64,000 nucleotides of DNA, taken from assembly GCA_030683705.1 (NCBI GenBank), contig JAUXPP010000070.1:21302-85301 (forward strand), given 5' to 3'. Under the pieces are notes generated by a model. The model did no database searches. It saw only the letters and a list, made by a program, of their open reading frames with translations, and had not been told where the DNA came from. The DNA comes from Polaromonas sp. GTDB taxonomy: Bacteria > Pseudomonadota > Gammaproteobacteria > Burkholderiales > Burkholderiaceae_C. Position numbers and translations under genes: made by a program. This document shows positions 43,284 through 54,012 of the stretch, one piece after another; the first letter of the stretch is position 1; each line of letters starts with the position of its first letter.

Positions 43284-44021
43284 ATGAAAAAAACGCTTGT
43301 TTTATCGACGCTTGCCGCCGCATCCGGCCTGTTCGCCGTGAATGCCTCGGCCATGGACATCCTGGCGCGCGTGATCTCCAGCACCCCGGTGGTGCAGCAA
43401 ATCGGCGTGCCGCAGCAGGTCTGCACCACCCAGCCCATGGTCATGCAGGCACCGTCCTCCGGCGCGGGCGCGGTAATGGGCGCCCTGGCCGGTGGCGCCA
43501 TGGGCAATGCCATCGGTGACGGCGGCGGGCGCGCGCTGGCCACCATGATCGGCCTGGTCGGCGGCGCGATGGTCGGCAACAACATCGAAGGCAACCGCAG
43601 CCAGGTGCAGAACGTGCAGCAGTGCGGCACCCAGACCAGTTACCAGAACCGCACCACCCACTACAACGTGGTGTATGAATACGCCGACAAGCAGTACACC
43701 ATCCAGATGCCCAACGATCCCGGCCCGTATGTGCGCCTGCAAGTGACGCCGGTCGGCGCTATGCCTGCGCCGCAGGCCGGCTTCGCCCAGCCGCAACAGG
43801 CCCAGCCGGCTTACGGCCAGCCTGTTTATGGCCAGCCGGTGTACAACCAGCCTGTGTATTCGCAGCCGGTCTATACCCAGCCGGTGTACGTGCAGCAGGC
43901 GCCGGTGGCCTACCCGGGTTATGGCTATTATTCGCGGCCTTATTACCCGCCGATCGGCCTGTCGCTCAACTTCGGCTACAGCCGCGGCGGTCATGGGCAT
44001 GGTCACCGCCACTGGCGTTGA
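43284..44021 (+). CDS. Glycine-zipper outer-membrane/periplasmic protein with QPVY repeats
   Basis: Seen: about 245 residues. A signal peptide (MKKTLVLSTLAAASGLFAVNASA) is followed by a glycine zipper (GAVMGALAGGAMGNAIGDGGGRALATMIGLVGGAMVG) like Rickettsia 17-kDa/2TM antigens. A GQPVY-type pentapeptide repeat follows (43816-43890) and then a Gly/His-rich tail. Start 43284 is chosen because AAGGA sits nine bases upstream; it is flush against the alternative at 43275. Function unknown; envelope location inferred. Confidence 0.82.
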   Translation: MKKTLVLSTLAAASGLFAVNASAMDILARVISSTPVVQQIGVPQQVCTTQPMVMQAPSSGAGAVMGALAGGAMGNAIGDGGGRALATMIGLVGGAMVGNNIEGNRSQVQNVQQCGTQTSYQNRTTHYNVVYEYADKQYTIQMPNDPGPYVRLQVTPVGAMPAPQAGFAQPQQAQPAYGQPVYGQPVYNQPVYSQPVYTQPVYVQQAPVAYPGYGYYSRPYYPPIGLSLNFGYSRGGHGHGHRHWR

Positions 44022-44043
44022 AGCGCCGGCCAGGCGAACCGAC

Positions 44044-44068
44044 AAAACGGGGCTTGCCCCGTTTTTTT
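44044..44068. terminator. Bidirectional rho-independent terminator
   Basis: AAAACGGGGC-TT-GCCCCGTTTT with a T tract on one side and an A tract on the other. It sits between the convergent glycine-zipper and TPR genes; the TPR stop codon lies in the T tract. Confidence 0.88.
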
Positions 44069-46283
44069 ACGCCTGGATGCTGCCGATCTGCTGTCCCAGG
44101 CGGTCCAGCACGCTGTCCCAGTCGCCGATGGCCGGCTGGCGGCACAGGACAGCGCCGGGGTACCAGGGGCTGTCGCTACGCTCCAGCATCCAGCGCCAGT
44201 CCGGGTTAAAGGGCAAGAGCAGCCACAGCTTGCGGCCCAGCGTGCCGGCCAGATGCGCGACGCTGGTGTCGACACTGACGATGCCGTCCATCAGCTCGCA
44301 CAAGGCCGCCGTGTCCGTGAAATCCCCGAGATCGTCGCCGACATGCAGGATGTCCGGATGGGCCTGCAGCGTGGCCCGGTCCGCCGCACGGACTTCCTTT
44401 TGCAGGCTCACATATTGGGGACCGGATGGCAGGTGCCTGAGCAGATCGGCCAGCGCGATGCTGCGACGGATGTCGTTGTTGTGGCCGGCGTTGCCGCTCC
44501 AGACCAGGCCGATGCGAGGCCCTGTCCGGGGACCCAAGCGGGCCGCCCAGCCGGCCATGCTGCCAGGATTGTTTGTAATGACCAGCGGCGGCGGCATGGT
44601 GGCCAGCGTGGTTTTGACGGCCAGCGGCAGGCTCAGCAGCGGGCAGTGGCAGTCGAACGGCGGCAACTCGCTGCCTCTGGCCAGCACCTGCGCCACGCCC
44701 TCCAGGCCGGTCAGCAAACGCAGCAGGGGCGCTTGCACCTCCAGGATCACGCGCGCGCCGCGCCCGGCCACCAGACGGGCATACCGGCTGAACTGCAGGG
44801 TGTCGCCCAGCCCCTGCTCGGCGTGTAAAAGAATGGTTTTGCCCTCCAGCGACCCGGCCCCCAGCCAGAGGGGTTGCGGGAAAGAACGCAGCAGGCCAGG
44901 CGCCAGCGCCTCACGTTTCCAGCGCCACTCGTAGGCCTGCCAGCCGCGCTCGAAGTTCCCCATCTGCAGTTCGCCCAGGGCCAGGTTCCAGTGCGCTTCC
45001 GCGTCATCCGGCTGCAGGGCGCAGGCCCGCTCGTAGCTGGCGTGCGCCTCCGGGTAGCGGCCCAGGTCGCTCAGCACCACACCGCGGTTGTTGTACGCGT
45101 CTGCGTAATCCGGCTTCAGGGCAATCGCGCGCTCATAGCTGTCCAGCGCCGCCTGGTACTGCTGCAGGTCCCGCAGCGCCGCGCCCCGGTTGTTGTACGC
45201 CGCCGCATGGTCAGGCTGCAGGGCCAGGGCCTGGTCGTAACTGGCCACCGCCTCCGCGTAACTTTTCATGGCGCCGAGCGTGATGCCACGGTTGTAATAG
45301 GCCGCCGCATCGCCAGGCCGCAGGGCGATGGCCTGCGCATAACTGTCGGCGGCCGCCGGGTACTGCTTCATCGCGTGGAGGGTGTGGCCCCGGTTGAAAT
45401 GCGCCTGGGCAAAGCCCGGCTGCAGGGCAATCGCACAGTCATAACTGGCGATGGCTGCGGGGTACTGCGCCATCGCGCTGAAGGCATTGCCGCGGTTGAA
45501 ATGACTCTGCGCATGGTCCGGCTTCAGCAGCAGGGCGCGTTCATGGCTTTCCAGGGCCTCTGCGTAGCGCCCCAGCTCGTGCAGCACCAGGCCGCGGTTG
45601 TCGTGCGCCTCGGCATGGTCGGGCTGCAGCAGGACGGCACGCTCATAACTGGCCAGCGCTTCGGCGTGCCGCCCGAGATCACGCAGCACGTTGCCGCGGT
45701 TGTTCCAGGCGTCCGCAAAATCCGCCTTCGCCTCGATGGCGTGCTGGTAGCTGGCCAGCGCCGCTTCATGCTGCCCCAGCGCCGCGAGCGTATTGCCGCG
45801 CCGGGTCCACGCCGCCGCGTGGTCCGGCCGCAACGCCAGCGCGCGGTCATAACTGGTGATGGCCGCCTCATGTCGGTTCAGCCCGCCCAGCGTGTTGGCA
45901 GCGAAATAGTGTGCGTCGGCAAAGTCGGGCTTGAGGACCGCGGCCTGCAGGTAACTCCCGGCCGCTGCCTCGTCCTGCCCCAGCGCAGCCAGCACCACCC
46001 CCAGGTTGTAGTGGATGCCGGCGTTGCCGGGCTCGATGGCAATGGCCTTGCGCGTCAATTCCGCGGCGCGCTGCAGATGGCCGGCCTTGAGCTCCACCAC
46101 ACCGAGCAGCTTGAGCGCATCCACATTGCCCGGCTTCAGCTTGAGGACCTGCTCGTAAAGGGTTCTGGCCTGGGCCCACTGCCCCTGCTGCTGGTGCGCC
46201 AGCCCCTGCTGGAGCTTGGCCAGGATCTGCGCCCCCGGGTTGGCAACCCGCGCCTGCGGTGTGAATTTGGGAGATCGGCTCAT
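44067..46283 (-). CDS. TPR protein with glycosyltransferase-like C-terminus
   Basis: Seen: 738 residues. About 13 tandem 34-residue tetratricopeptide repeats (pattern A..NRG..L..L..Y..A..SY..AL.L.PD.) cover residues ~30-460. The C-terminal ~250 residues read GLGDTLQFSRYARLVAGRGARVILEVQ, PRIGLVWSGN and GIVSVDTSVAHLAGTLGRKLWLLLPFNPDWRW, the GT9/O-GlcNAc-transferase-like fold. Known: such proteins may modify flagella, pili or surface proteins. The substrate is unknown. Confidence 0.85.
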   Translation of the reverse strand: MSRSPKFTPQARVANPGAQILAKLQQGLAHQQQGQWAQARTLYEQVLKLKPGNVDALKLLGVVELKAGHLQRAAELTRKAIAIEPGNAGIHYNLGVVLAALGQDEAAAGSYLQAAVLKPDFADAHYFAANTLGGLNRHEAAITSYDRALALRPDHAAAWTRRGNTLAALGQHEAALASYQHAIEAKADFADAWNNRGNVLRDLGRHAEALASYERAVLLQPDHAEAHDNRGLVLHELGRYAEALESHERALLLKPDHAQSHFNRGNAFSAMAQYPAAIASYDCAIALQPGFAQAHFNRGHTLHAMKQYPAAADSYAQAIALRPGDAAAYYNRGITLGAMKSYAEAVASYDQALALQPDHAAAYNNRGAALRDLQQYQAALDSYERAIALKPDYADAYNNRGVVLSDLGRYPEAHASYERACALQPDDAEAHWNLALGELQMGNFERGWQAYEWRWKREALAPGLLRSFPQPLWLGAGSLEGKTILLHAEQGLGDTLQFSRYARLVAGRGARVILEVQAPLLRLLTGLEGVAQVLARGSELPPFDCHCPLLSLPLAVKTTLATMPPPLVITNNPGSMAGWAARLGPRTGPRIGLVWSGNAGHNNDIRRSIALADLLRHLPSGPQYVSLQKEVRAADRATLQAHPDILHVGDDLGDFTDTAALCELMDGIVSVDTSVAHLAGTLGRKLWLLLPFNPDWRWMLERSDSPWYPGAVLCRQPAIGDWDSVLDRLGQQIGSIQA

Positions 46284-46351
46284 GCGGATGGTCGGGACAA
46301 AACCCGCAGAATAATCGATGCCCCTGCGCAGCCGCCCAAGCGCCGCTCAGC

Positions 46352-47131
46352 TCACAGCGTGGTCTGGATCAGCGCGCCCTTGAACAGCACCGGCCCGCTG
46401 GGCCCGCTGCCCGCCGGGACGCCACCCTTGGGTTCCAGGCTGATCGCCAGTGCAGGCACCTGGTTCACCGCATCACTGCCGGCCGGCAGGCGCACCACGC
46501 TGCCTTCGCCGAGCACGCCCAGCGATTTGGGGCCGCCGGCTTGCGGCAGCGCCCAGAGTTGCAGCGACTTGTCGGGCGAGGGGTGGAACTGGCCCACGTG
46601 TTTGAGCTGCAACTGGCTGTGTTTGGGGTCGTAGGTCACCAGCACCGAGGGCGCCGACTTGTCGTCGGCCAGCACCGCCACGTACTGGATCTCGGGCGTC
46701 GCGGCGAGCCGCGCGCTGAGTTCCTGCACCTGGCCGTTCAGCGCGGTGTTCAGGTTCAGGCCGGTGACCACCGCCACCACGGCAGCCATGGCACCGGCGG
46801 CCGTCGCGCCGCGCCACAGGCCCAGGCTGGCCCACCAGCCGCCGCCGGCAGCGGCAACCGGTGCCTGCCGCGCCGCCTGCATGGCCTTGGCCTGCCTGTC
46901 GGCGTTGACCAGGTTTTCGATGCGTTTCCAGACCGCCGGGCTGGGCGCAGCCTGGGGCTGCAATTCGGCCACCGAGGCCATCCGGCCCTGCCAGATCAGC
47001 GCGGCCGCCCGCACCGGCGCGTGGGTACGTGCCAGCGCCTCGAAGCGGCGGCGGGCGCCGCCGCGCAGCGTGCCCAGCGCATAGCTGGCGGCCAGCTGCT
47101 CGACCAGTGCGGGGTTGCGCGTGATATTCAT
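46352..47131 (-). CDS. Anti-sigma factor (RskA/anti-sigma-K type)
   Basis: Seen: 259 residues; N-terminal sigma-binding helices (EQLAASYALGTLRGGARRRFEALA...IWQGRMASV), one transmembrane helix (ATAAGAMAAVVAVVTGLNL) and a C-terminal RskA domain (YVAVLADDKSAPSVLVTYD...LQLWALPQAGGPKSLGVL). Known: RskA-type proteins hold an ECF sigma factor at the membrane. It is encoded 67 bp downstream of the ECF sigma gene on the same strand, which supports the pairing. Confidence 0.9.
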   Translation of the reverse strand: MNITRNPALVEQLAASYALGTLRGGARRRFEALARTHAPVRAAALIWQGRMASVAELQPQAAPSPAVWKRIENLVNADRQAKAMQAARQAPVAAAGGGWWASLGLWRGATAAGAMAAVVAVVTGLNLNTALNGQVQELSARLAATPEIQYVAVLADDKSAPSVLVTYDPKHSQLQLKHVGQFHPSPDKSLQLWALPQAGGPKSLGVLGEGSVVRLPAGSDAVNQVPALAISLEPKGGVPAGSGPSGPVLFKGALIQTTL

Positions 47132-47198
47132 GACAAACCTTCTTCCAGAAGTTTCCCGTCACCAGGGGCGGGAACAAACAAAACCAATGCCATGCGGC

Positions 47199-47783
47199 TC
47201 ATGCAAATCGCGCCATGCAGCCGCGCAATTGCTCCAGCCCGCGGCGTATCCAGGTCTTCACCGTGCCCAGCGGCAGCTTGAGCTGTTCGGCCAGTTCGCC
47301 GTGGCTGAGGTCCCGCATGTACGCCAGGCTCACCACCTCGCGCTGCTTGTTCTCGAGCTGGCTCAGGCACTGGTGCAGTGCCCAGGCCTGCTCGCCGGCC
47401 AGCGCGGTGTCCATCGGGTTGGGCGAATCACCCTCCACCGTTTCTGCCATCACATCGTCGAGTTCCAGTGCCGCATCGGCGCGTTCGGAGGTACGGCGGC
47501 GCAGGAAATCCAGCCCGCGGCTGCGCACGATCAGGCACATCCAGGCCATGGGCGGCGACAGCGTGGCCTTGTAGTCGCCCGCGATGCGCCAGATGTTGAG
47601 GAAAGCCTCCTGCAACACATCCTCGGCCCAGTTGCGGTTGCTGACCACCCGCACTGCCACGCCGTAGAGCTTGGACGAGGTCAGCTCGTAAAGCTCCCTG
47701 AGGGCCGATTCGTCGGCCTGGGCAACGCGGTCGATGAGCGCGATCAAGTGGGTATCCGGGCTTTCTGCATTCATGGACGCCAT
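47199..47783 (-). CDS. ECF RNA polymerase sigma factor
   Basis: Directs RNA polymerase to a small regulon after release from its anti-sigma factor. Seen: 194 residues with region 2 (LYELTSSKLYGVAVRVVSNRNWAEDVLQEAFLNIWR) and region 4 (LENKQREVVSLAYMRDLSHGELAEQLKLPLGTVKTWIRRGLEQLR). Starts at 47783 or 47774 are both possible. Operon with the RskA-like anti-sigma gene, the arrangement known for SigK/RskA-type pairs. The trigger is unknown. Confidence 0.93.
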   Translation of the reverse strand: MASMNAESPDTHLIALIDRVAQADESALRELYELTSSKLYGVAVRVVSNRNWAEDVLQEAFLNIWRIAGDYKATLSPPMAWMCLIVRSRGLDFLRRRTSERADAALELDDVMAETVEGDSPNPMDTALAGEQAWALHQCLSQLENKQREVVSLAYMRDLSHGELAEQLKLPLGTVKTWIRRGLEQLRGCMARFA

Positions 47784-47915
47784 TGTCCTGTATTCCCTAT
47801 ACGGCCGGAACAGCCCGCTGGATTCAGGCCGGCATGGCCCGGGTGACCTAAAATCGACGGTTTTGCACGCCGGGCCCCTCCCGGCGGTTTCCGCCCGTTT
47901 TCCTTCAAGCACACC

Positions 47916-49645
<1,730 letters not shown>

Positions 49646-49657
49646 ACAGTTGACCAC

Positions 49658-49704
49658 TGTGGGGCAGACTTCAGTCTGCCAGGTCGACTGAAGTCGACCC
49701 CACA
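49658..49704. terminator. Cloverleaf-like palindrome after argG
   Basis: Outer arms TGTGGGG (49658-49664) and CCCCACA (49698-49704) enclose two perfect hairpins: GGCAGACT-TC-AGTCTGCC (49663-49680) and GGTCGACT-GA-AGTCGACC (49682-49699). It lies between the convergent argG and NDUFA9-like genes. There is no long T tract, so its use as a terminator is inferred. Confidence 0.5.
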
Positions 49705-49714
49705 AGGTTCAGGA

Positions 49715-50677
49715 TCAGCGCTTACCCAGGTACTGCTTGGCAATCGGCCGCAGTGCCGCTGCCTTGATACCCAGGGATTCGAGCCCGGGGTGCTTGCCGG
49801 TGGCGACGTTGTCGACTTTCATCGAGTCCAGGTTGTCCAGGCTCATCATCGGCTCGCCCGGAGCCATGCCCATCACGGTGGCCTGCAGCCGAGCGGCCCA
49901 GCCCGGCAAAGGTATTACCAAGCGGCCCATGCCGCCACCAGCCCCACTGAGCTGCGCCGAGATTTGCACCAATTGTTTCAGCGTCAGGATTTCCGGACCA
50001 AAGGCCTCGATCACGCGCGGTGACGGCGCTGCGCTGGCACTGCCGAGGCAGCGCACCACGGCCGTGGCCACGTCCTGCACCCAGACCGGCTGGAACTTGG
50101 CATCAGCCCCCGCCAAGGGCACCATTGGCAAGACCTTTTGCAGTTTGGCAAACATGTTCAAAAACTTGTCCTCGGCGCCAAAGATGACGCTCGGGCGCAG
50201 AATGCTCAGATCAAAACCAGCCTGCGCCGCGTCACCTGCACTGCCGCCCATGGCCGCCTGCACCAGCACGGCCTCGCCCTCGCCCTTGGTGCGCAGGTAC
50301 ATGGAGGGTGCCAGCATGGGTTGCAGTGAATCGGCCCCGAGCGCACTGATATGCACCACCTGGGCAACGCGATTGGCCAGGCAGGCATGGGCAATTTTTT
50401 GCGGCAAGGCCACATGCACATGCTCAAACGCCGCCTGCGTGCCATGCAGAATGGCCACCAGGTTCACCAGCGCGTCATGCCCGGCGACAGCCCGCGTCAA
50501 GGCCGCTTCATCGTGCACATCAAGTTCTTGCACCGTGAGGCCAGGCAAATGCATCACCACATCGGCGTTGGAGCGGCGCCGCGTGGCGACCGTGACCTGC
50601 CAGCCCTCGCGCACCAGTTTTTCACACACATGGGTGCCAACGAAGCCGGTACCGCCTAAAACAAATATTTTTTTCAT
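49715..50677 (-). CDS. NAD(P)-binding NDUFA9-like epimerase/reductase
   Basis: Seen: 320 residues. The N-terminal Rossmann motif is KKIFVLGGTGFVGTHVCEKL, followed by LVNLVAILHG, VHISALGADS and SMYLRTKGEGEAVL (Tyr-x3-Lys-type position). The C-terminus reads PMMSLDNLDSMKVDNVATG. Known: related to complex I subunit NDUFA9, an atypical short-chain dehydrogenase often called NAD-dependent epimerase. No substrate is known. Confidence 0.88.
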   Translation of the reverse strand: MKKIFVLGGTGFVGTHVCEKLVREGWQVTVATRRRSNADVVMHLPGLTVQELDVHDEAALTRAVAGHDALVNLVAILHGTQAAFEHVHVALPQKIAHACLANRVAQVVHISALGADSLQPMLAPSMYLRTKGEGEAVLVQAAMGGSAGDAAQAGFDLSILRPSVIFGAEDKFLNMFAKLQKVLPMVPLAGADAKFQPVWVQDVATAVVRCLGSASAAPSPRVIEAFGPEILTLKQLVQISAQLSGAGGGMGRLVIPLPGWAARLQATVMGMAPGEPMMSLDNLDSMKVDNVATGKHPGLESLGIKAAALRPIAKQYLGKR

Positions 50678-50721
50678 GTCGTGATGATGCGCTAAAAATG
50701 GGACGCGTCGCGGTCCCGGGT

Positions 50722-51813
50722 TTAAATAATGACCGGCTCGGTTTCCAGCCGGATGCCAAAACGTTCGTACACGCTGGTCTGGATCGCCCGGGCCAAGGTC
50801 ATGACCTCGCCGCCAGTGGCGCCCGAGCCGTCCACACCGGTGCCGCGGTTGACCAGCACCAGTGCCTGTTTTTCATAGACCCCCGCCTGCCCCACCGACT
50901 TGCCGCGCCAGCCACAGGCATCAATGAGCCAGCCTGCGGCCAGCTTGACCGAGCCATCGGCCAGCACGTAATGCACCAGTTTGGGCTCACGGGCGATGAT
51001 ATCGGCACACTGTTCAGGCGTGACCGTGGGGTTTTTGAAAAAACTGCCGGCGTTGCCGATCACATCCGGGTCGGGCAGCTTGGCGCGCCGAATGGCACAC
51101 ACCCAGTCGTAAAGTTGCTGCGCGGTCGGATTGCTGACGGCCTGCTCAACCATCTTTTTGTCGATGTCGGCATAACCCAGCACCGGCTTCCAGGGTTTGG
51201 GCAGGGCAAAACGCACCCGCAAAATCAACGCCCGGTCTTTCAGGCCCACGGCCTGGTGACCCGCATCGGCATCTGACGCGCTGGCGTGTTTGAACACCGA
51301 GTCGCGGTAACCAAACGCGCATTGCGCCGCATTCAGGGTAAAAAGTTGGCCGGTCTGCAGGTCGATGGCGTCCAGTGAATCAAAGCGGTCTTGCAGCTCG
51401 ACCCCGTAAGCACCGATGTTCTGCACCGGCGAGGCGCCCACCGTGCCCGGAATCAAAGCCATATTTTCCAGCCCGGGGTAGCCAGCTTCGAGCGTCCAGC
51501 TGACAAAGTCGTGCCAGTTTTCACCGGCACCGGCTTCCACAATGAAAGCTCTGGCGGTTTCCTGCACCAGCCGCCGGCCCATCACCTCGACTTTCAGCAC
51601 CAGGGACTTGACATCGCCGGTCAGCACAATGTTGCTGCCGCCACCCAGTACAAACTTCGGGCTCCCGGCCCAGGTGGGGTCGGTCAGGACCGCCTGCACG
51701 TCGGATTCGCTGCTGATACGCACCAGCGCATGGGCCTTGGCAACAATGTGAAAGGTATTGAAGGGCTGAAGGGATACGTTTTTCTGGACTAACATGGCGG
51801 GATTGTCGAACAT
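50722..51813 (-). CDS. murB: UDP-N-acetylenolpyruvoylglucosamine reductase
   Basis: FAD enzyme that makes UDP-N-acetylmuramate for peptidoglycan. Seen: 363 residues of the E. coli-type (type I): NTFHIVAKA, the FAD loop [30 protein letters not shown], the catalytic Ser region [10 protein letters not shown] and the C-terminal Glu region. Starts at 51813 or 51795 are possible. Divergent from yajQ with a 15-bp gap. Confidence 0.95.
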   Translation of the reverse strand: MFDNPAMLVQKNVSLQPFNTFHIVAKAHALVRISSESDVQAVLTDPTWAGSPKFVLGGGSNIVLTGDVKSLVLKVEVMGRRLVQETARAFIVEAGAGENWHDFVSWTLEAGYPGLENMALIPGTVGASPVQNIGAYGVELQDRFDSLDAIDLQTGQLFTLNAAQCAFGYRDSVFKHASASDADAGHQAVGLKDRALILRVRFALPKPWKPVLGYADIDKKMVEQAVSNPTAQQLYDWVCAIRRAKLPDPDVIGNAGSFFKNPTVTPEQCADIIAREPKLVHYVLADGSVKLAAGWLIDACGWRGKSVGQAGVYEKQALVLVNRGTGVDGSGATGGEVMTLARAIQTSVYERFGIRLETEPVII

Positions 51814-51828
51814 TTAGCGAGAACCCTT

Positions 51829-52314
51829 ATGCCCTCTTTTGATACCGTTTGCGAAGCCAGCATGGTCGATGTGAAACATGCCATTGAAAATACAGTCAAG
51901 GAAATCACCACCCGCTTTGACTTCAAGGGCACACCCGCTGCCATCGAGCTCAAGGACAAGGAGATCACGCTGATCGGCGACGCTGATTTTCAGCTCAGCC
52001 AGATCGAGGACATCCTGCGCAACAAACTCACCAAGCGCAATGTCGATGTGCGTTTTCTGGACAAGGGCGACGTGCAAAAAATGGGCGGCGACAAGGTCAA
52101 GCAGGTCATCAAGGTGCGTGACGGCATCGAGACCGAACTCGGCAAAAAGATCCAGCGCATCATCAAGGACAGCAAGATCAAGGTGCAGGCCGCCATCCAG
52201 GACGGCAAGCTGCGCGTGAGTGGCACCAAGCGTGACGACCTGCAGGCCGCGATGGCGCTGATGCGCAAGGAAATCACCGACATTCCGCTGAGTTTTGACA
52301 ACTTTCGCGATTAA
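51829..52314 (+). CDS. yajQ: YajQ-family nucleotide-binding protein
   Basis: Seen: 161 residues, [55 protein letters not shown] and the C-terminal [34 protein letters not shown]: the complete two-ferredoxin-fold YajQ pattern. Known: some homologues bind cyclic di-GMP and act as effectors. Its neighbour downstream is a degenerate HD-GYP protein, which may be a functional hint. Confidence 0.95.
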   Translation: MPSFDTVCEASMVDVKHAIENTVKEITTRFDFKGTPAAIELKDKEITLIGDADFQLSQIEDILRNKLTKRNVDVRFLDKGDVQKMGGDKVKQVIKVRDGIETELGKKIQRIIKDSKIKVQAAIQDGKLRVSGTKRDDLQAAMALMRKEITDIPLSFDNFRD

Positions 52315-52350
52315 GCAAACGCCTCAGCGGTCCTGGACACGCACCACGCC

Positions 52351-53307
52351 ATGAGCTTCATCCTGAAGTCCGAGGACGAATACGAGGACCTGCTGGGCCT
52401 CTGGTCCGACCTGGAAGCGGGCCTGGGCATCGTCCTGAGCCACCCGCACAGCGTGCAGCAGTTTGCGACGCGCATTGAACAATACGACCGCTGGATGCAG
52501 AACCTGATCCAGTACGACACCGACGTGGCACTGTACCTGTTGTTTCAACTGGCCAGCCACTCGCCTGTGGGCTACAGCGCCTCCCACGCCCTGGTCTGTG
52601 CTGTCTTGTGTCATCTGCTGGCCCAAGAAATTGAGTTACCACAGACCGAACGCGACAGCCTGGTTCATGCGGCCCTGACCATGAACCTTGCCATGACTGG
52701 CTTGCAAGACCAGCTGGCCAACCAGCGCGGGCGTCTGACACCAGAGCAGGAAGCAGCCGTGCGCGCACATGAAGCGCGTAGCGCCGAACTGTTGCGCACT
52801 TTGGGCATCACCGACGCGCTTTGGCTGCAAACCGTGCAGCAACACCACCAGGAAACCAGCTTGAGTGACGACGTGATGCGCCTGGCAGCGCCGCAGCGCC
52901 TGGTGCACATGCTCAACGTGGTGGACCGTTACGCCGCCATGATCAGCCCGCGGCAGTCGCGTGAGGGACGCAGCGCAACCGAATCTGCCAAAAGCCTGGT
53001 GGCGACCACTTCCGCACAACACAACCAGGTGGGCCAGGCGCTGCTGCGCGTGGTGGGCTTGTTCCCGCCTGGCACCTACGTTCAGCTGGACAACGCCACC
53101 GTGGGCGTGGTCATGCGCCGCCGCAGCGAAGCCAAGCGCCCAGACGTGGCCATTGTGCTCAACGAGAAAGGCCAACTGATGCGCCCGCCCAGCCTGCATT
53201 CGAGTGTTGCGGGCAATCCCGCCATCGCCGCTGCCCTGCCCGCGTCGCGCGTTCAGGAACACCTGAACCACCATTTGATCCTGCAACTCGGCGCTCAGGC
53301 AGTTTAA
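52351..53307 (+). CDS. Degenerate HD-GYP-like protein
   Basis: Seen: 318 residues with the order of an HD-GYP domain: AALTMNLAMTGLQ where HDIGK is expected, LTPEQEAAVRAHEARSAELL with a retained His, VQQHHQET and VDRYAAMISPRQSREGRS. The HD dyad (HD in HDIGK) and the GYP triad are both absent. Known: HD-GYP enzymes hydrolyse cyclic di-GMP. Inference: this one has lost catalysis and may bind or regulate. Next to yajQ. Confidence 0.75.
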   Translation: MSFILKSEDEYEDLLGLWSDLEAGLGIVLSHPHSVQQFATRIEQYDRWMQNLIQYDTDVALYLLFQLASHSPVGYSASHALVCAVLCHLLAQEIELPQTERDSLVHAALTMNLAMTGLQDQLANQRGRLTPEQEAAVRAHEARSAELLRTLGITDALWLQTVQQHHQETSLSDDVMRLAAPQRLVHMLNVVDRYAAMISPRQSREGRSATESAKSLVATTSAQHNQVGQALLRVVGLFPPGTYVQLDNATVGVVMRRRSEAKRPDVAIVLNEKGQLMRPPSLHSSVAGNPAIAAALPASRVQEHLNHHLILQLGAQAV

Positions 53308-53316
53308 GCCCGCATC

Positions 53317-54012
53317 TCAGGCGTTGACAAACGCCACCATCATGCGTGCGACAGCCAAACCTTCGTGGCCCTTGGCCAGGCTCTGGGTGAAGGCCTGGTA
53401 GCGCTCCTCGCCAAACATGGTGCGCCGCTTATTGAGCAAAAAGGCGCTGTAGTCCTCGACGAATTCAGGATGCGCCTGCACGCAAAACACCTGCCCGTCA
53501 ACGCCAAAGGCCGCCACCGGGCAAAAATCACTGGTGGCCAGCAGCCGGGTGCCGCTGGGCAGCGCGAACACCTGGTCCTGGTGGCTGGCCAGCAGCGCGA
53601 CTTCCTCGCGGCCCGGCGCCAGCTCGGGTGCCAGCCATTGGTAGCGCATGCGCCCGGCGCCCCAGCCTTGCGGTGCGCGGCCCACCTTGGCGCCCAGGCA
53701 CAAGGCGATCAACTGGTGGCCGAAACACACGCCGACCAACTTCTTTCTGCTTTTCAGGAGCGCCTGCACCTTGTCCTTGAGTGTCAGCACCCAGGGCTCT
53801 TGTGAAAACGAATCGGCCTTGCTGCCCGTGAGCAGCACTGCATCGTACGGATCGAAAGAAGCCGGGTACTCGCCCTTGACGGTGTTGAAGATATCAAACG
53901 TGCCGTCGGCGCCGGCCTGGCGCAGCAGGCGCTCGAACATGGCGCCGTAACCGACATAGGTCGGCGCGACCGCCGGGTCCAGAAAGTCGTTGTCAAGAAT
54001 GCAGAGTTTCAT
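53317..54012 (-). CDS. Class I glutamine amidotransferase-like protein
   Basis: Seen: 231 residues with the nucleophile elbow KLVGVCFGHQLIALCLG (Cys), a His in CVQAHPEF and a following Glu (QAHPEFVEDY), plus DAVLLTGSKADSF. Known: stand-alone class I GATases of this type are annotated as GMP synthase-like; some hydrolyse gamma-glutamyl compounds. The acceptor is unknown. Its start overlaps the plsY stop by four bases. Confidence 0.88.
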   Translation of the reverse strand: MKLCILDNDFLDPAVAPTYVGYGAMFERLLRQAGADGTFDIFNTVKGEYPASFDPYDAVLLTGSKADSFSQEPWVLTLKDKVQALLKSRKKLVGVCFGHQLIALCLGAKVGRAPQGWGAGRMRYQWLAPELAPGREEVALLASHQDQVFALPSGTRLLATSDFCPVAAFGVDGQVFCVQAHPEFVEDYSAFLLNKRRTMFGEERYQAFTQSLAKGHEGLAVARMMVAFVNA

